DNA from: Angelakisella massiliensis
GTDB lineage: Bacteria; Bacillota; Clostridia; Oscillospirales; Ruminococcaceae
Assembly (NCBI RefSeq): GCF_900104675.1
Contig: NZ_LT629945.1
Location: 2,718,756 to 2,782,755, forward strand
Direction of reading: 5' to 3'
Length of the DNA stretch: 64,000 bases
Both the position numbers and the translations under genes were made by a program. Each line of letters opens with the position of its first letter. Position 1 is the stretch's first letter. The notes beneath the pieces are model-generated. The model saw nothing but the letters and a program-made list of their open reading frames with translations, was not told where the DNA came from and searched no databases. Shown in pieces: positions 51,587 through 58,476 of this stretch.

Positions 51587-51939
51587 TCTTGGGCAATGAA
51601 ATGTAGTTCTCCAAATACAGAAGTGCAGTCATTACTTATATACACATCAATAGTCCCGCTTGGGCGCACAAATATAGCACTCCATCCATAAGGCCCATAC
51701 GAATATTCCATATTATGTTTCATAAAAGCAGGTCGGAATCCTTCGGGTATCTGAGCGATTGCACTATAGCTTCCAGTCTTAAATCCATCAATTTTTCTAA
51801 TTGATATCTCAACAGAGACAACACCCTCTTGATCCTTGTAGTACACATTTTCATAATTGGCGCTGCCCGTGTGAGTTTCATATCCATCAGATAACGGCAA
51901 GTTGAACTTCTGCGGCGGTGTTTTCTCCGCCTTATTCGA
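51577..51939 (-). CDS. Cassette A: alternative C-terminal segment of a tail-fibre-like protein
   Basis: From the recombination site at 51940 the minus-strand frame reads SNKAENTPPQKFNLPLSDGY and continues for 120 codons, including IPEGFRPAFM and a final GELHFIAQDQA. Cassettes B and C share the opening (SNKA-x-x-x-PP, then LPL) and the LP-x-GFRP motif but differ elsewhere. There is no promoter or start codon of its own: a TAG directly precedes the site, so in this orientation the cassette is silent and would need to be joined to the central module by inversion. Confidence 0.7.
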   Translation of the reverse strand, partial: SNKAEKTPPQKFNLPLSDGYETHTGSANYENVYYKDQEGVVSVEISIRKIDGFKTGSYSAIAQIPEGFRPAFMKHNMEYSYGPYGWSAIFVRPSGTIDVYISNDCTSVFGELHFIAQDQA

Positions 51940-51940
51940 C
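51926..51940 (-). repeat. Recombination site a of the shufflon
   Basis: On the minus strand GTCGAATAAGGCGGA. Identical to site b, and one base different from site c. The left flank forms a partial inverted repeat with the right arm (TCCGC-TTA / TAA-GCGGA). Confidence 0.75.
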
Positions 51941-51978
51941 TAATGCGGAAATAAAAATTAAGTTAGGAGTGAAAATCT

Positions 51979-52404
51979 ATGGATTATAAGCACTCTTGCG
52001 TTATTGATGCGCAAAATCTCTATAAAACCTTTGTGCTGTTACTCATTGTGGAAAATGAGGAACACCAGCAGGAGGAACAGATCCAGTATTATACCCTACA
52101 GGAAGGCGAACAGCTTTTAGATACCGCCCCGCCTGCCATGCGGCCTTATGCGGGCGCTGTGGGCTTCGTTTCTCCCAAGTGGGATACAAGCACCTCTGCA
52201 TGGGTTGAGGCCGCAACCGAGGAAGAAATTGCTGACTGGGAAGCGTAGCACCCGGCCCCGGAGCTGCCCGATCCCCCGCAGCCGTCCGGTGACTTGGAGC
52301 AGCGCGTGGCTGATCTGGAAAGCGAAAAGGCCGATAAGACAGAAGTGCAGGCCGTGTGGGATCAGATGGCCGAAGCCTATCAGGAAGGAGTGCAGAGTGC
52401 ATGA
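51979..52404 (+). pseudogene. Tail-associated protein (XkdW-like) with an in-frame amber codon
   Basis: Starts at ATG 51979 after TTAGGAG. The first 89 codons (MDYKHSCVIDAQNLYKTFVL, YYTLQEGEQLLDTAPPAMRP, ATEEEIADWEA) end in TAG at 52246. The same frame continues without another stop to 52404 with protein-like sequence (HPAPELPDPPQPSGDLEQRV, ADLESEKADKTEVQAVWD), including a short coiled coil. A CAG-to-TAG change in a 141-codon gene is the simplest reading; suppression or recoding is the alternative. It resembles small proteins encoded next to tail fibres in Firmicute prophages. Confidence 0.55.
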
Positions 52405-52859
52405 AAAACCAAGAATTAGTGCTTGATGTGATGCGCGCCCAGGGTAAGTCCGACGCGTTGGATCTCCGAGCACGGGCGGCGGAGCTGGACGGTACAGCGG
52501 TGATTGCGGAGGAGGCAAAAGCGCCAGCCTGGGACAGCGGTAAGGATTACTCCTCCTGGCCCGTGGGGGCCCCTGTGACGGATGTTGGGCAGGTGTACAA
52601 ACTGCTCCAGCCCCACAATGCCAGCCACTACCCGGACACTACCCCAGCCACGTTGCCCGCGCTGTGGTCGGTCTGTCACACCAAAGACCCCAATAAGGCA
52701 AAGCCCTATATGGCCCCCGACGGCCAGAGCGGCATGTACATGACAGATGAATGCTGCACGGATGAGGGGCATGTCTGGCGCTCCAAGGTTGACAACAACG
52801 TGTGGGCCCCCAGCGGCTATCCGGACGGATGGGAAGATCTCGGCCCGGTTGAGGAATAG
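52401..52859 (+). CDS. Tail-fibre-associated protein with carbohydrate-binding-like end
   Basis: A 152-residue protein starting at ATG 52401, ten bases after AAGGAG. The helical start (NQELVLDVMRAQGKSDALDL) is followed by a domain with DSGKDYSSWPVGAPVTDVGQ, YKLLQPHNASHYPDTTPATL and HVWRSKVDNNVWAPSGYPDG, like the CBM5/12-type modules at the end of phage tail proteins. It ends in TAG 40 nt before recombination site b. Cassette B follows in the same frame, separated by this TAG and a TGA. Confidence 0.65.
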   Translation: MKNQELVLDVMRAQGKSDALDLRARAAELDGTAVIAEEAKAPAWDSGKDYSSWPVGAPVTDVGQVYKLLQPHNASHYPDTTPATLPALWSVCHTKDPNKAKPYMAPDGQSGMYMTDECCTDEGHVWRSKVDNNVWAPSGYPDGWEDLGPVEE

Positions 52860-52874
52860 TCCCTTATCGGCGAG

Positions 52875-52900
52875 GCCGACCAGTGAAAATGGTCGGCCTT
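52875..52900. repeat. Inverted repeat next to recombination site b
   Basis: GGCCGACC and GGTCGGCC separated by nine bases, directly before site b. There is no T-run after it. It may be part of the left arm of the recombination site. Confidence 0.5.
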
Positions 52901-52915
52901 GTCGAATAAGGCGGA
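52901..52915 (+). repeat. Recombination site b of the shufflon
   Basis: GTCGAATAAGGCGGA on the plus strand, inverted relative to sites a and c. The left flank GGCCTT mirrors the right arm AAGGCG. Confidence 0.75.
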
Positions 52916-53255
52916 GATTGGACCACCTCAAAGGTTTTTGCTACCTCTCTCTGATGACTGGCAGATTAGTAGTGCTGCATACTACTGGAAAAACCAATTT
53001 GGCCTGGTTACTGTAAGCTTTGAATTAAATAAAGGCACCACTGATGAAGATATTATATCGCCGGGATTCCACAATTTGGCGGTGTTGCCGGAAGGATTCA
53101 GACCCATCGGGTACACTGCTCACACAGCTGCTGTGATAAAAGGGGTAAGCACTATAAATTCATGTTATGCGTGGATTTATCCGGACGGACGAATGGTAAC
53201 ACAGCTTTTTAATACCGGAAATGAGGTCATTGGGTCTATATTATTTTATCCTTAA
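52902..53255 (+). CDS. Cassette B: alternative C-terminal segment, currently facing the central module
   Basis: From site b the frame reads SNKAEIGPPQRFLLPLSDDW and continues for 117 residues with VSFELNKGTTDEDIISPGFH, LAVLPEGFRPIGYTA and a final GSILFYP. The frame is the same as that of the upstream gene at 52401, but TAG and TGA codons intervene. Translation could start at the TTG at 52899, although no good ribosome site precedes it. It is convergent with cassette C and overlaps it by 4 nt. Confidence 0.65.
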   Translation, partial: SNKAEIGPPQRFLLPLSDDWQISSAAYYWKNQFGLVTVSFELNKGTTDEDIISPGFHNLAVLPEGFRPIGYTAHTAAVIKGVSTINSCYAWIYPDGRMVTQLFNTGNEVIGSILFYP

Positions 53256-53610
53256 TCGTCAGCAATGTAAGAAAAAAAGCCAAATGCATAGAGGTACTTT
53301 TCAGTCGCGGTCGGTCCTACCCTAATTAATATTTCTCCGGTGCTTCCACTGATGAATCCCCATGTACTCTCCCTTACTTGCTGGTTTGACATAATTATGC
53401 AAATAGGCATATCACCTTTTGGCCTAAATCCAATAGGCAGTATCCCAAGGATGTCATTTGTAGCTACAAAACCCGATTTTTTTTGACTTCATAGAAGCAT
53501 CCAACCTCATTAAATTGGTTTCTCCAATATACACTTTTGGCTGTGTGTGTAAATAATTCTGTGGTGGGCAATGGTAGCTCCATTGGTGGTGCTACATTCG
53601 CCTTATTCGA
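53252..53610 (-). pseudogene. Cassette C: alternative C-terminal segment with a frameshift in a poly-A run
   Basis: From site c the minus strand reads SNKANVAPPMELPLPTTELF, HTAKSVYWRNQFNEVGCFYE and V, then meets a run of eight A (about 53477-53484) and stops shortly after. With one more A the frame continues SGFVATNDILGILPIGFRPK to a stop at 53252, similar to cassettes A and B. The total length of 359 nt is one base short of 120 codons. Either a one-base loss, slippage-based switching, or a sequencing error. Confidence 0.6.
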
Positions 53611-53611
53611 C
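53597..53611 (-). repeat. Recombination site c of the shufflon
   Basis: On the minus strand GTCGAATAAGGCGAA, one base different from sites a and b. It lies immediately upstream of the recombinase gene, and its TTCGAC may overlap the -35 position of the recombinase promoter (TATACT at 53631-53636). Confidence 0.7.
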
Positions 53612-53662
53612 AAAGTTGTAGTTTTCCCGTTATACTAAAAGCAAAAACGGGAGGCGTTGGGT

Positions 53663-54628
53663 ATGGATGCAAAACAGGAATTAGTGGGACAGCTTGCGGC
53701 ATTGATGCCGGGGATGGTGGAGGAAATCGCTCGTATTGTGGGAGATTACCGGATCAGTCGAGAGCTATCACGGGAGCGGTGCGGGCTGGAGCGGAAAGTA
53801 TCCGCATTTCTGGCGGCAAGAAAAATCGACGGTCTATCACCTAAGACCTTAAAGAACTACCGGGAAATGCTGAGCGCTTTTGCTGCAAAGGTAGAAAAAC
53901 CGGTGACCCGGATCGATACAGACGATATTCGGGGCTATATCGCCTATTTGGCCCAAGAGCGTGGACTAAAGGACAGTAGTATCCAGACCCACATTAATAC
54001 CCTACGGAGCTTCTTTTCCTGGTTGGATCAGGAGGATGCGATCCGTAAAAATCCTATGCGGAAGATCAAATCTCTCAAGTTGGACAAATTCCAGGCCCGC
54101 AGGCCCCTTACCCCAGAGGAGCTGGAGCGGCTGCGGGACGGTTGCCGCTCCTATAAAGAAAAGGCCCTGGTGGAGTTCCTGGTCTCCTCTGGCTGTCGTC
54201 TTTCGGAGGTGGCAGGAATACGTGCCGATCAAATCGACTGGCGGGAACGCAGTGTGGAGGTGTTAGGAAAGGGCGGTAAGCGGAGGGTGGTGTATTTCTC
54301 GGTCCGCGCTTCGCTTATGCTCAGGGCCTATATAGAACAACGCAAAGGCGGTGAGGCGCTGTTTGCCAGCAGCAAGGCTCCCTATGAACCTATGTCTCCT
54401 CGGGCCATCGAGCGAGCCGTGGAGACGGTCGGCGTCCGGGCTGGAGAGCGGAGGCGGATACATCCCCACCTTCTGCGCCATACCTTTGCCACCAATGCTC
54501 TCCATGGGGGAATGGATCTCACGGTTATCCAGCACCTGTTAGGACACAGCGATCCAAAGACAACCATGATCTATGCAGAACTTCGGCCTGATGCTGTTAA
54601 ATATGCTTATGAGCGAGTCATTGCATAA
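53663..54628 (+). CDS. Tyrosine recombinase, probable shufflon recombinase
   Basis: A 321-residue XerC/D-like recombinase. An N-terminal SAM-like core-binding domain (ARKIDGLSPKTLKNYREMLS, SSIQTHINTLRSFFSWLDQE) is followed by the catalytic domain with Arg in SGCRLSEVAGI, Lys in GKGGKRRVV, His-x-x-Arg in HPHLLRHTFATNAL, LLGHSDPKTTMIYAEL and the nucleophile Tyr. The start is ATG 53663 after GGGAGG. It lacks an arm-binding domain, unlike the integrase at 35755. Its position beside three inverted copies of one 15-bp site makes it the likely enzyme for their recombination. Confidence 0.85.
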   Translation: MDAKQELVGQLAALMPGMVEEIARIVGDYRISRELSRERCGLERKVSAFLAARKIDGLSPKTLKNYREMLSAFAAKVEKPVTRIDTDDIRGYIAYLAQERGLKDSSIQTHINTLRSFFSWLDQEDAIRKNPMRKIKSLKLDKFQARRPLTPEELERLRDGCRSYKEKALVEFLVSSGCRLSEVAGIRADQIDWRERSVEVLGKGGKRRVVYFSVRASLMLRAYIEQRKGGEALFASSKAPYEPMSPRAIERAVETVGVRAGERRRIHPHLLRHTFATNALHGGMDLTVIQHLLGHSDPKTTMIYAELRPDAVKYAYERVIA

Positions 54629-54664
54629 AGGCGCTCACAGTGCGTCAATACATTGTGAGCGCCT
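54629..54664 (+). terminator. Hairpin after the recombinase gene
   Basis: AGGCGCTCACA and TGTGAGCGCCT form a perfect 11-bp stem. No T-run follows, so it is only a probable terminator. Confidence 0.45.
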
Positions 54665-54703
54665 ATAGAATTAGTTCTAAAAAATATGAGGATTTTTCTT
54701 AAA

Positions 54704-55597
54704 TTAGATGTCCGCATTTCTCATAAATCTTGTCGCGCAACACTGACCCATGGCAAAGTTCTGGTGAGCCATATCGTGGGAAATAGAGTTGGGGAATTCG
54801 TTGAAATAGCCCTTGGTGTTGAGCTCATTGAACATATCCAGAGCGGTAACATAGCCGGGATCGGTGAACTCGCCGGTGGTCTTCTCATAGTCCTTCATAC
54901 GGACATCCTGAGGAACCAGCTTCTGGTTGAGGCCGGTGATGTAGTGGCAGGCAGCCCAGGGATACTGGTCACCAAAGGCCAAAGGAGTAACGCCATTGCT
55001 CTTGAGGGTCTCGCAGAGGGTCAGGAACTCATCCCAAGTGGTGGGAGCGGTCAGACCGTACTGATCGAAGATCTCCTGATTGTAAACAAAGAACTTGCCG
55101 TTCAGACGCAGCGGAATACCATAGTTCTTGCCATCAGAGCTGAAGGGCTCCAGGCCGGCTTCCATCAGGGTGCTTCTCCAGGCGCCGTTGTCAGCGTCCA
55201 GAGCCTCGGTCAGATCCATAACAGCACCGGCAGCAATGAACTTTCTGGCGAACTCACCGCTCCAGGAGAAGAACACGTCGGGGCGGTCGTCAGAACCCAT
55301 CATAACTCTCAGCTTATCCTTAATAGGCTCGTCGGCAACAGCTTCAGAAACGATGGTGATGTTGGGATGCTCTTCCATGTAGGCGGCAACGATCTCATCA
55401 AAATATGCAACGTTTTCAGGCTGAGGCCATTTGTGGAGGAACTTCAGGGTAATCTGCTCTCCCGAAGTCTCGGAAGAGGGAGCCGCCGCATCGCCGCTGC
55501 TGCTGGGAGCAGCGGAAGAAGAAGCAGTGCTGCCGCCGCAAGCGGCCAGACCCAAGGTCATTGTCAATGCGAGAAGCAAGCATATCAGTTTTTTCAT
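54704..55597 (-). pseudogene. Sugar ABC transporter solute-binding lipoprotein, 3' end replaced by prophage
   Basis: Starts at ATG 55597 with a signal peptide ending LGLAAC (lipid-modified Cys) and a Ser/Ala linker, then the usual solute-binding fold (ITLKFLHKWPQPENVAYFDE, MMGSDDRPDVFFSWSGEFAR, PTTWDEFLTLCETLKSNGVT). Host sequence ends after NFAMGQ at 54743; the last 12 codons (CCATRFMRNADI) come from the prophage end. About 285 host codons remain of a normal length near 430, and the permease genes expected downstream are missing. The product is probably non-functional. Confidence 0.9.
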
Positions 55598-55679
55598 TCG
55601 TAGTAATCCTCCTGTCGTTTTGTTTTATGATGTAACGGCCGGTATTAAAAGTCCCCCAAGCCGTTAACTCCTCAAACTT

Positions 55680-56507
55680 TCAGCGAATGTCGGTTTCGTA
55701 ACCGAAAGTTCCGGCAACCAGACAATTCTTGGCGGCAAACTCGGCGGCATTGGCCATGCTCTGCTGAGTTTCCTCACCGCTGTAAATACCCGCCAGATAA
55801 CGGGCAATGAAAGAATCTCCAGCACCCATGGTATCCACCACATGGTCGATATGGTAAATACCCTGATGATAATAAACACCGTCACGATAGAGCATGGAGC
55901 CCTTGAAGCCTCTTGTCATCAGGATGTGCTTGGGGCCAAGCTCCGCTACCTTGGCAATAAAATCACGGAGCACTTCCTCTTCCCCATCGCCGCCGGAGAA
56001 AATGGCAAAGTCCACATAAGGAAGTGTATCGCGGATCTCTTCCAGATTCAGGTGGTCGGAGTAGTCATAAGAAATAGCGGGGCCAATGGCCTTCATCTGA
56101 GGAAGACTGTCGTTGATGCCGCTGTAAACGCTGGTGTGAATCAGCTGGTATGTAGCGATAAACGCCTCGTCTTCCTTGTTCAGTACAATGTTATGGGAAA
56201 CACCCACCGAACCGCCCATATCGCCGCTGAGGAAGGTTCTGTCACCATCCACCAACGTTACGTTGGCATAAGCGTTGGGCCCCTCCATAACACGAACATG
56301 GGAGGTGTCCAGCCCCTCGCTGCGAAGGGCCGCCAAAACATGAGCGCCAGCCGCATCGGTGCCCAGACAACCAATATAAGCTGCCTCCGCCAGGCCGGAC
56401 CGCTTGGCCAAAACCGGCACGTTCACCGCGTTTCCACCAGGATACATCTTGTTTTTATACAGGTACCGGTCCACCACATTATCACCGATACCGATGATAC
56501 GAAACAT
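55680..56507 (-). CDS. PfkB family sugar kinase, FrlD-like
   Basis: A 275-residue ribokinase-family enzyme. It has IGIGDNVVDRYLYKNKMYPG at the start (FrlD-type IGDN-VD), GGNAVNVPVLAKRSG, and the ATP/anion-hole motif DTMGAGDSFIARYLAG near the C-terminus. The closest family I recognise is fructoselysine 6-kinase. No matching deglycase gene is in the window, so the substrate is open. The start is ATG 56507 after GAAAGGAGGAAG. It is divergent from the two GntR genes, with a palindromic operator between. Confidence 0.85.
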   Translation of the reverse strand: MFRIIGIGDNVVDRYLYKNKMYPGGNAVNVPVLAKRSGLAEAAYIGCLGTDAAGAHVLAALRSEGLDTSHVRVMEGPNAYANVTLVDGDRTFLSGDMGGSVGVSHNIVLNKEDEAFIATYQLIHTSVYSGINDSLPQMKAIGPAISYDYSDHLNLEEIRDTLPYVDFAIFSGGDGEEEVLRDFIAKVAELGPKHILMTRGFKGSMLYRDGVYYHQGIYHIDHVVDTMGAGDSFIARYLAGIYSGEETQQSMANAAEFAAKNCLVAGTFGYETDIR

Positions 56508-56525
56508 TCGACTTCCTCCTTTCGC

Positions 56526-56549
56526 AACTGGTATAGTATAATACCAGTT
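56526..56549. promoter_or_regulatory. GntR-type operator in the kinase promoter region
   Basis: AACTGGTAT and ATACCAGTT, nine-base arms around AGTATA. A matching core (TGGTATA-A-TATACCA) lies before the M29 gene at 58407. The half-site GGTAT is typical of HutC-subfamily GntR regulators. Confidence 0.7.
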
Positions 56550-56776
56550 CATGAGATTAGTTTAACACCGTTGATATTCAAAGTTAATAAAAACCTGTTA
56601 ACATGTGGTATTAAAACTATACATATTTTAGTCCAATTTTTAATGCATTTCCGCAAAACGTTCCTTGATGTAAAGTTTTTGCCAAGAGCTATTCATTTGC
56701 CCCGCTTTGTATGATATACTAATATCAAATAATCCCCCGCCCGTTTTTGGGCGTTTGATATAAGGAGGAAAACGCG

Positions 56777-57499
56777 GTGAAAAACCTTTTTGACCCAATG
56801 GTCATTCGTGGGATGGACCGCATCGCTCAATTGATTATAGAGGAGGAGATGAAACCTGGTTCCCCGATTCCCTCCCCCGGTGAGCTTTCCCAGCTGCTGC
56901 TGATGCCGGAAGATATCATCTCCAGAGCACTGCTGCAGCTTTTCTATGAAGGTACACTTAACGGCGATCCCGGCACACAGCAATATTGTGTCGCTCCCCC
57001 AAAGCTGGTTCTTAACGCCTGGCCTACCATCGACCACTTTATCGGAAAAGAATCCATTTCCCCCACGGTTGCCTTTTTTGCGGTGGTTGAGGCCTCCAAG
57101 GCTGTTTCCAACGCTCTGAGACTGCCCTTGGGCATCAATGTATATTGCCTGCGGCGTCTGTATCAGATACCACAAGGCCCCCGCATTCTGGTCACCTCTT
57201 ACCTGCCGGAAAGCAGATTTCCCCATTTGATGGTACATGACTTTTCCAGCCATTCTCTTTATGATGTACTGGAAAAAGAATATGGTATCCAGGCGGACAA
57301 CCAGTTTCTCGATTTTCTGGTGGATTCTCCAACGGAGGAAGATTGCCAGCTGATGGGAATTTCTCCAAAAGAGCCATTGATGATCCTGTCCCGTCAAACG
57401 TTCAGTCAGTTCGGCGATGTTTTTGAATACTCCATTTATAAAAACCCCGGCCGAAACACCTGTTACAAAAGCACACCTACTCTGAGAGGCTCTATGTAA
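56777..57499 (+). CDS. GntR/HutC family regulator with atypical HTH
   Basis: A 240-residue protein starting at GTG 56777 after AAGGAGG. The N-terminal GntR helix-turn-helix region (IIEEEMKPGSPIPSPGELSQ, LLLMPEDIISRALLQLFYEG) deviates from consensus. The C-terminal part follows the UTRA sensor pattern (LRRLYQIPQGPRILVTSYLP, DVLEKEYGIQADNQFLDFLV). It may be a regulator that has diverged from the next gene, its tandem neighbour. Confidence 0.8.
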   Translation: MKNLFDPMVIRGMDRIAQLIIEEEMKPGSPIPSPGELSQLLLMPEDIISRALLQLFYEGTLNGDPGTQQYCVAPPKLVLNAWPTIDHFIGKESISPTVAFFAVVEASKAVSNALRLPLGINVYCLRRLYQIPQGPRILVTSYLPESRFPHLMVHDFSSHSLYDVLEKEYGIQADNQFLDFLVDSPTEEDCQLMGISPKEPLMILSRQTFSQFGDVFEYSIYKNPGRNTCYKSTPTLRGSM

Positions 57500-57521
57500 C
57501 CAAAAAGGAGGTCTCCCGTCC

Positions 57522-58241
57522 TTGCAAAATACACTGCCAATTCATGTACAACTGGAAAATCTGATCCGCGATAAAATCGCCAACGGAGAATACGCCATCG
57601 GCTCATGTCTGCCGTCGGAACGGCGGTTGGCGGAAACCTATGGCATCAACCGCCTCACTGTGCGCGCGGCACTGAAAAACCTTCGGCAGGAAGGTTTGAT
57701 TGTAGCTCACCAGGGACGGGGAAACTTTGTCAATTCCGCCAGAATGCGTTTAAGCTTTTCCAGCATCCGCGGTTTCGGCACTCAGCTGAAATCTCAGGGT
57801 GTGGTTCACACCAGCAAGGTGCTCATTGCCCAAAAGGTTCCTGCCAACCACAAGCTTTCCCGCTGCTTTCAGCTGCCCATGGGAACCCCTCTGTATCATT
57901 TGACAAGAATCCGGATTGGGAACAGCCATGCCATCGTTATTGACGACACCTACTTCCCATTTTCCCTGATCCCCGATGTGGAAAAGATCGATTTTTCTGT
58001 AGAGTCCCTGTATCATAATTTTGAAAAAAATCAGATCATCCTGGCTGAAGCGAGGCAGACGTTGATGGTGACCATTCTCACTGATGAGGACGCACAGTTG
58101 CTGGAACTGCCTCCCAACAGTCCGGTTTTCTGCATCAATCATCAGGTATCCGATGTCTCCGGAAGGCTGGTGGAATATACCCTTTCCTACGTCAACCCCG
58201 AACGGGCCAATATTACATCCTATTTAAAAAATCAGCTCTGA
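57522..58241 (+). CDS. GntR/HutC family transcriptional regulator (UTRA domain)
   Basis: A 239-residue regulator starting at TTG 57522 after AAGGAGG. The canonical GntR HTH is LPIHVQLENLIRDKIANGEY and LPSERRLAETYGINRLTVRA, and the UTRA ligand domain follows (YHLTRIRIGNSHAIVIDDTY, VFCINHQVSDVSGRLVEYTL). It resembles FrlR/YurK-type regulators. It is likely to bind the GGTAT palindromes before the kinase gene and the M29 gene, sensing a sugar phosphate or amine derivative. Confidence 0.88.
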   Translation: MQNTLPIHVQLENLIRDKIANGEYAIGSCLPSERRLAETYGINRLTVRAALKNLRQEGLIVAHQGRGNFVNSARMRLSFSSIRGFGTQLKSQGVVHTSKVLIAQKVPANHKLSRCFQLPMGTPLYHLTRIRIGNSHAIVIDDTYFPFSLIPDVEKIDFSVESLYHNFEKNQIILAEARQTLMVTILTDEDAQLLELPPNSPVFCINHQVSDVSGRLVEYTLSYVNPERANITSYLKNQL

Positions 58242-58261
58242 AAACAGCTCCATACCAAACA

Positions 58262-58309
58262 AGGCATATCGCTCACCTCAGGCAGAGGCTGGCGATATGC
58301 CTGTTTTTT
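58262..58309 (+). terminator. Terminator of the GntR gene pair
   Basis: AGGCATATCGC (58262-58272) and GCGATATGCCT (58292-58302) form a perfect 11-bp stem, followed by GTTTTTT. Confidence 0.93.
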
Positions 58310-58406
58310 CGCTTTTTGGAACGCATTGCATATCAAATAACAGCTTTCATCCTTGCTTTCTCCGGCAGATGCGTTTAATGGGTTGCTTGTGCCGTTCCAG
58401 CTGAAA

Positions 58407-58421
58407 TGGTATAATATACCA
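58407..58421 (+). promoter_or_regulatory. GntR-type operator before the M29 gene
   Basis: TGGTATA-A-TATACCA, a perfect palindrome overlapping a -10-like TATAAT. It matches the core of the operator at 56526-56549. Confidence 0.65.
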
Positions 58422-58476
58422 AAGCCAAAGTGGGTTTGTAAAAAGAAATCGCCGACAGGTATACGGGGTGAATGAG

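Larger units (their letters stand above)
49319..54742. mobile_element. Mu-like transposable prophage remnant
   Basis: The early region (repressor start, small genes, Ner-like HTH, MuA-like transposase) is joined by an internal deletion at about 51465 to a tail-fibre inversion region, the order expected for the two ends of a Mu-like genome. The right end is placed at 54742, where a solute-binding protein gene is split; read inward it begins TGTTGCGCGACAAG. The left end is lost. GC content of the early region is much higher than that of the surroundings. Confidence 0.75.

Noticed and set aside
51926..53611. Simple invertible promoter switch
   Set aside because: The sites lie at the start of related open reading frames and not around a lone promoter. 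Cassette exchange explains the conserved SNKA reading frame better, although an effect on the recombinase promoter at site c is possible.
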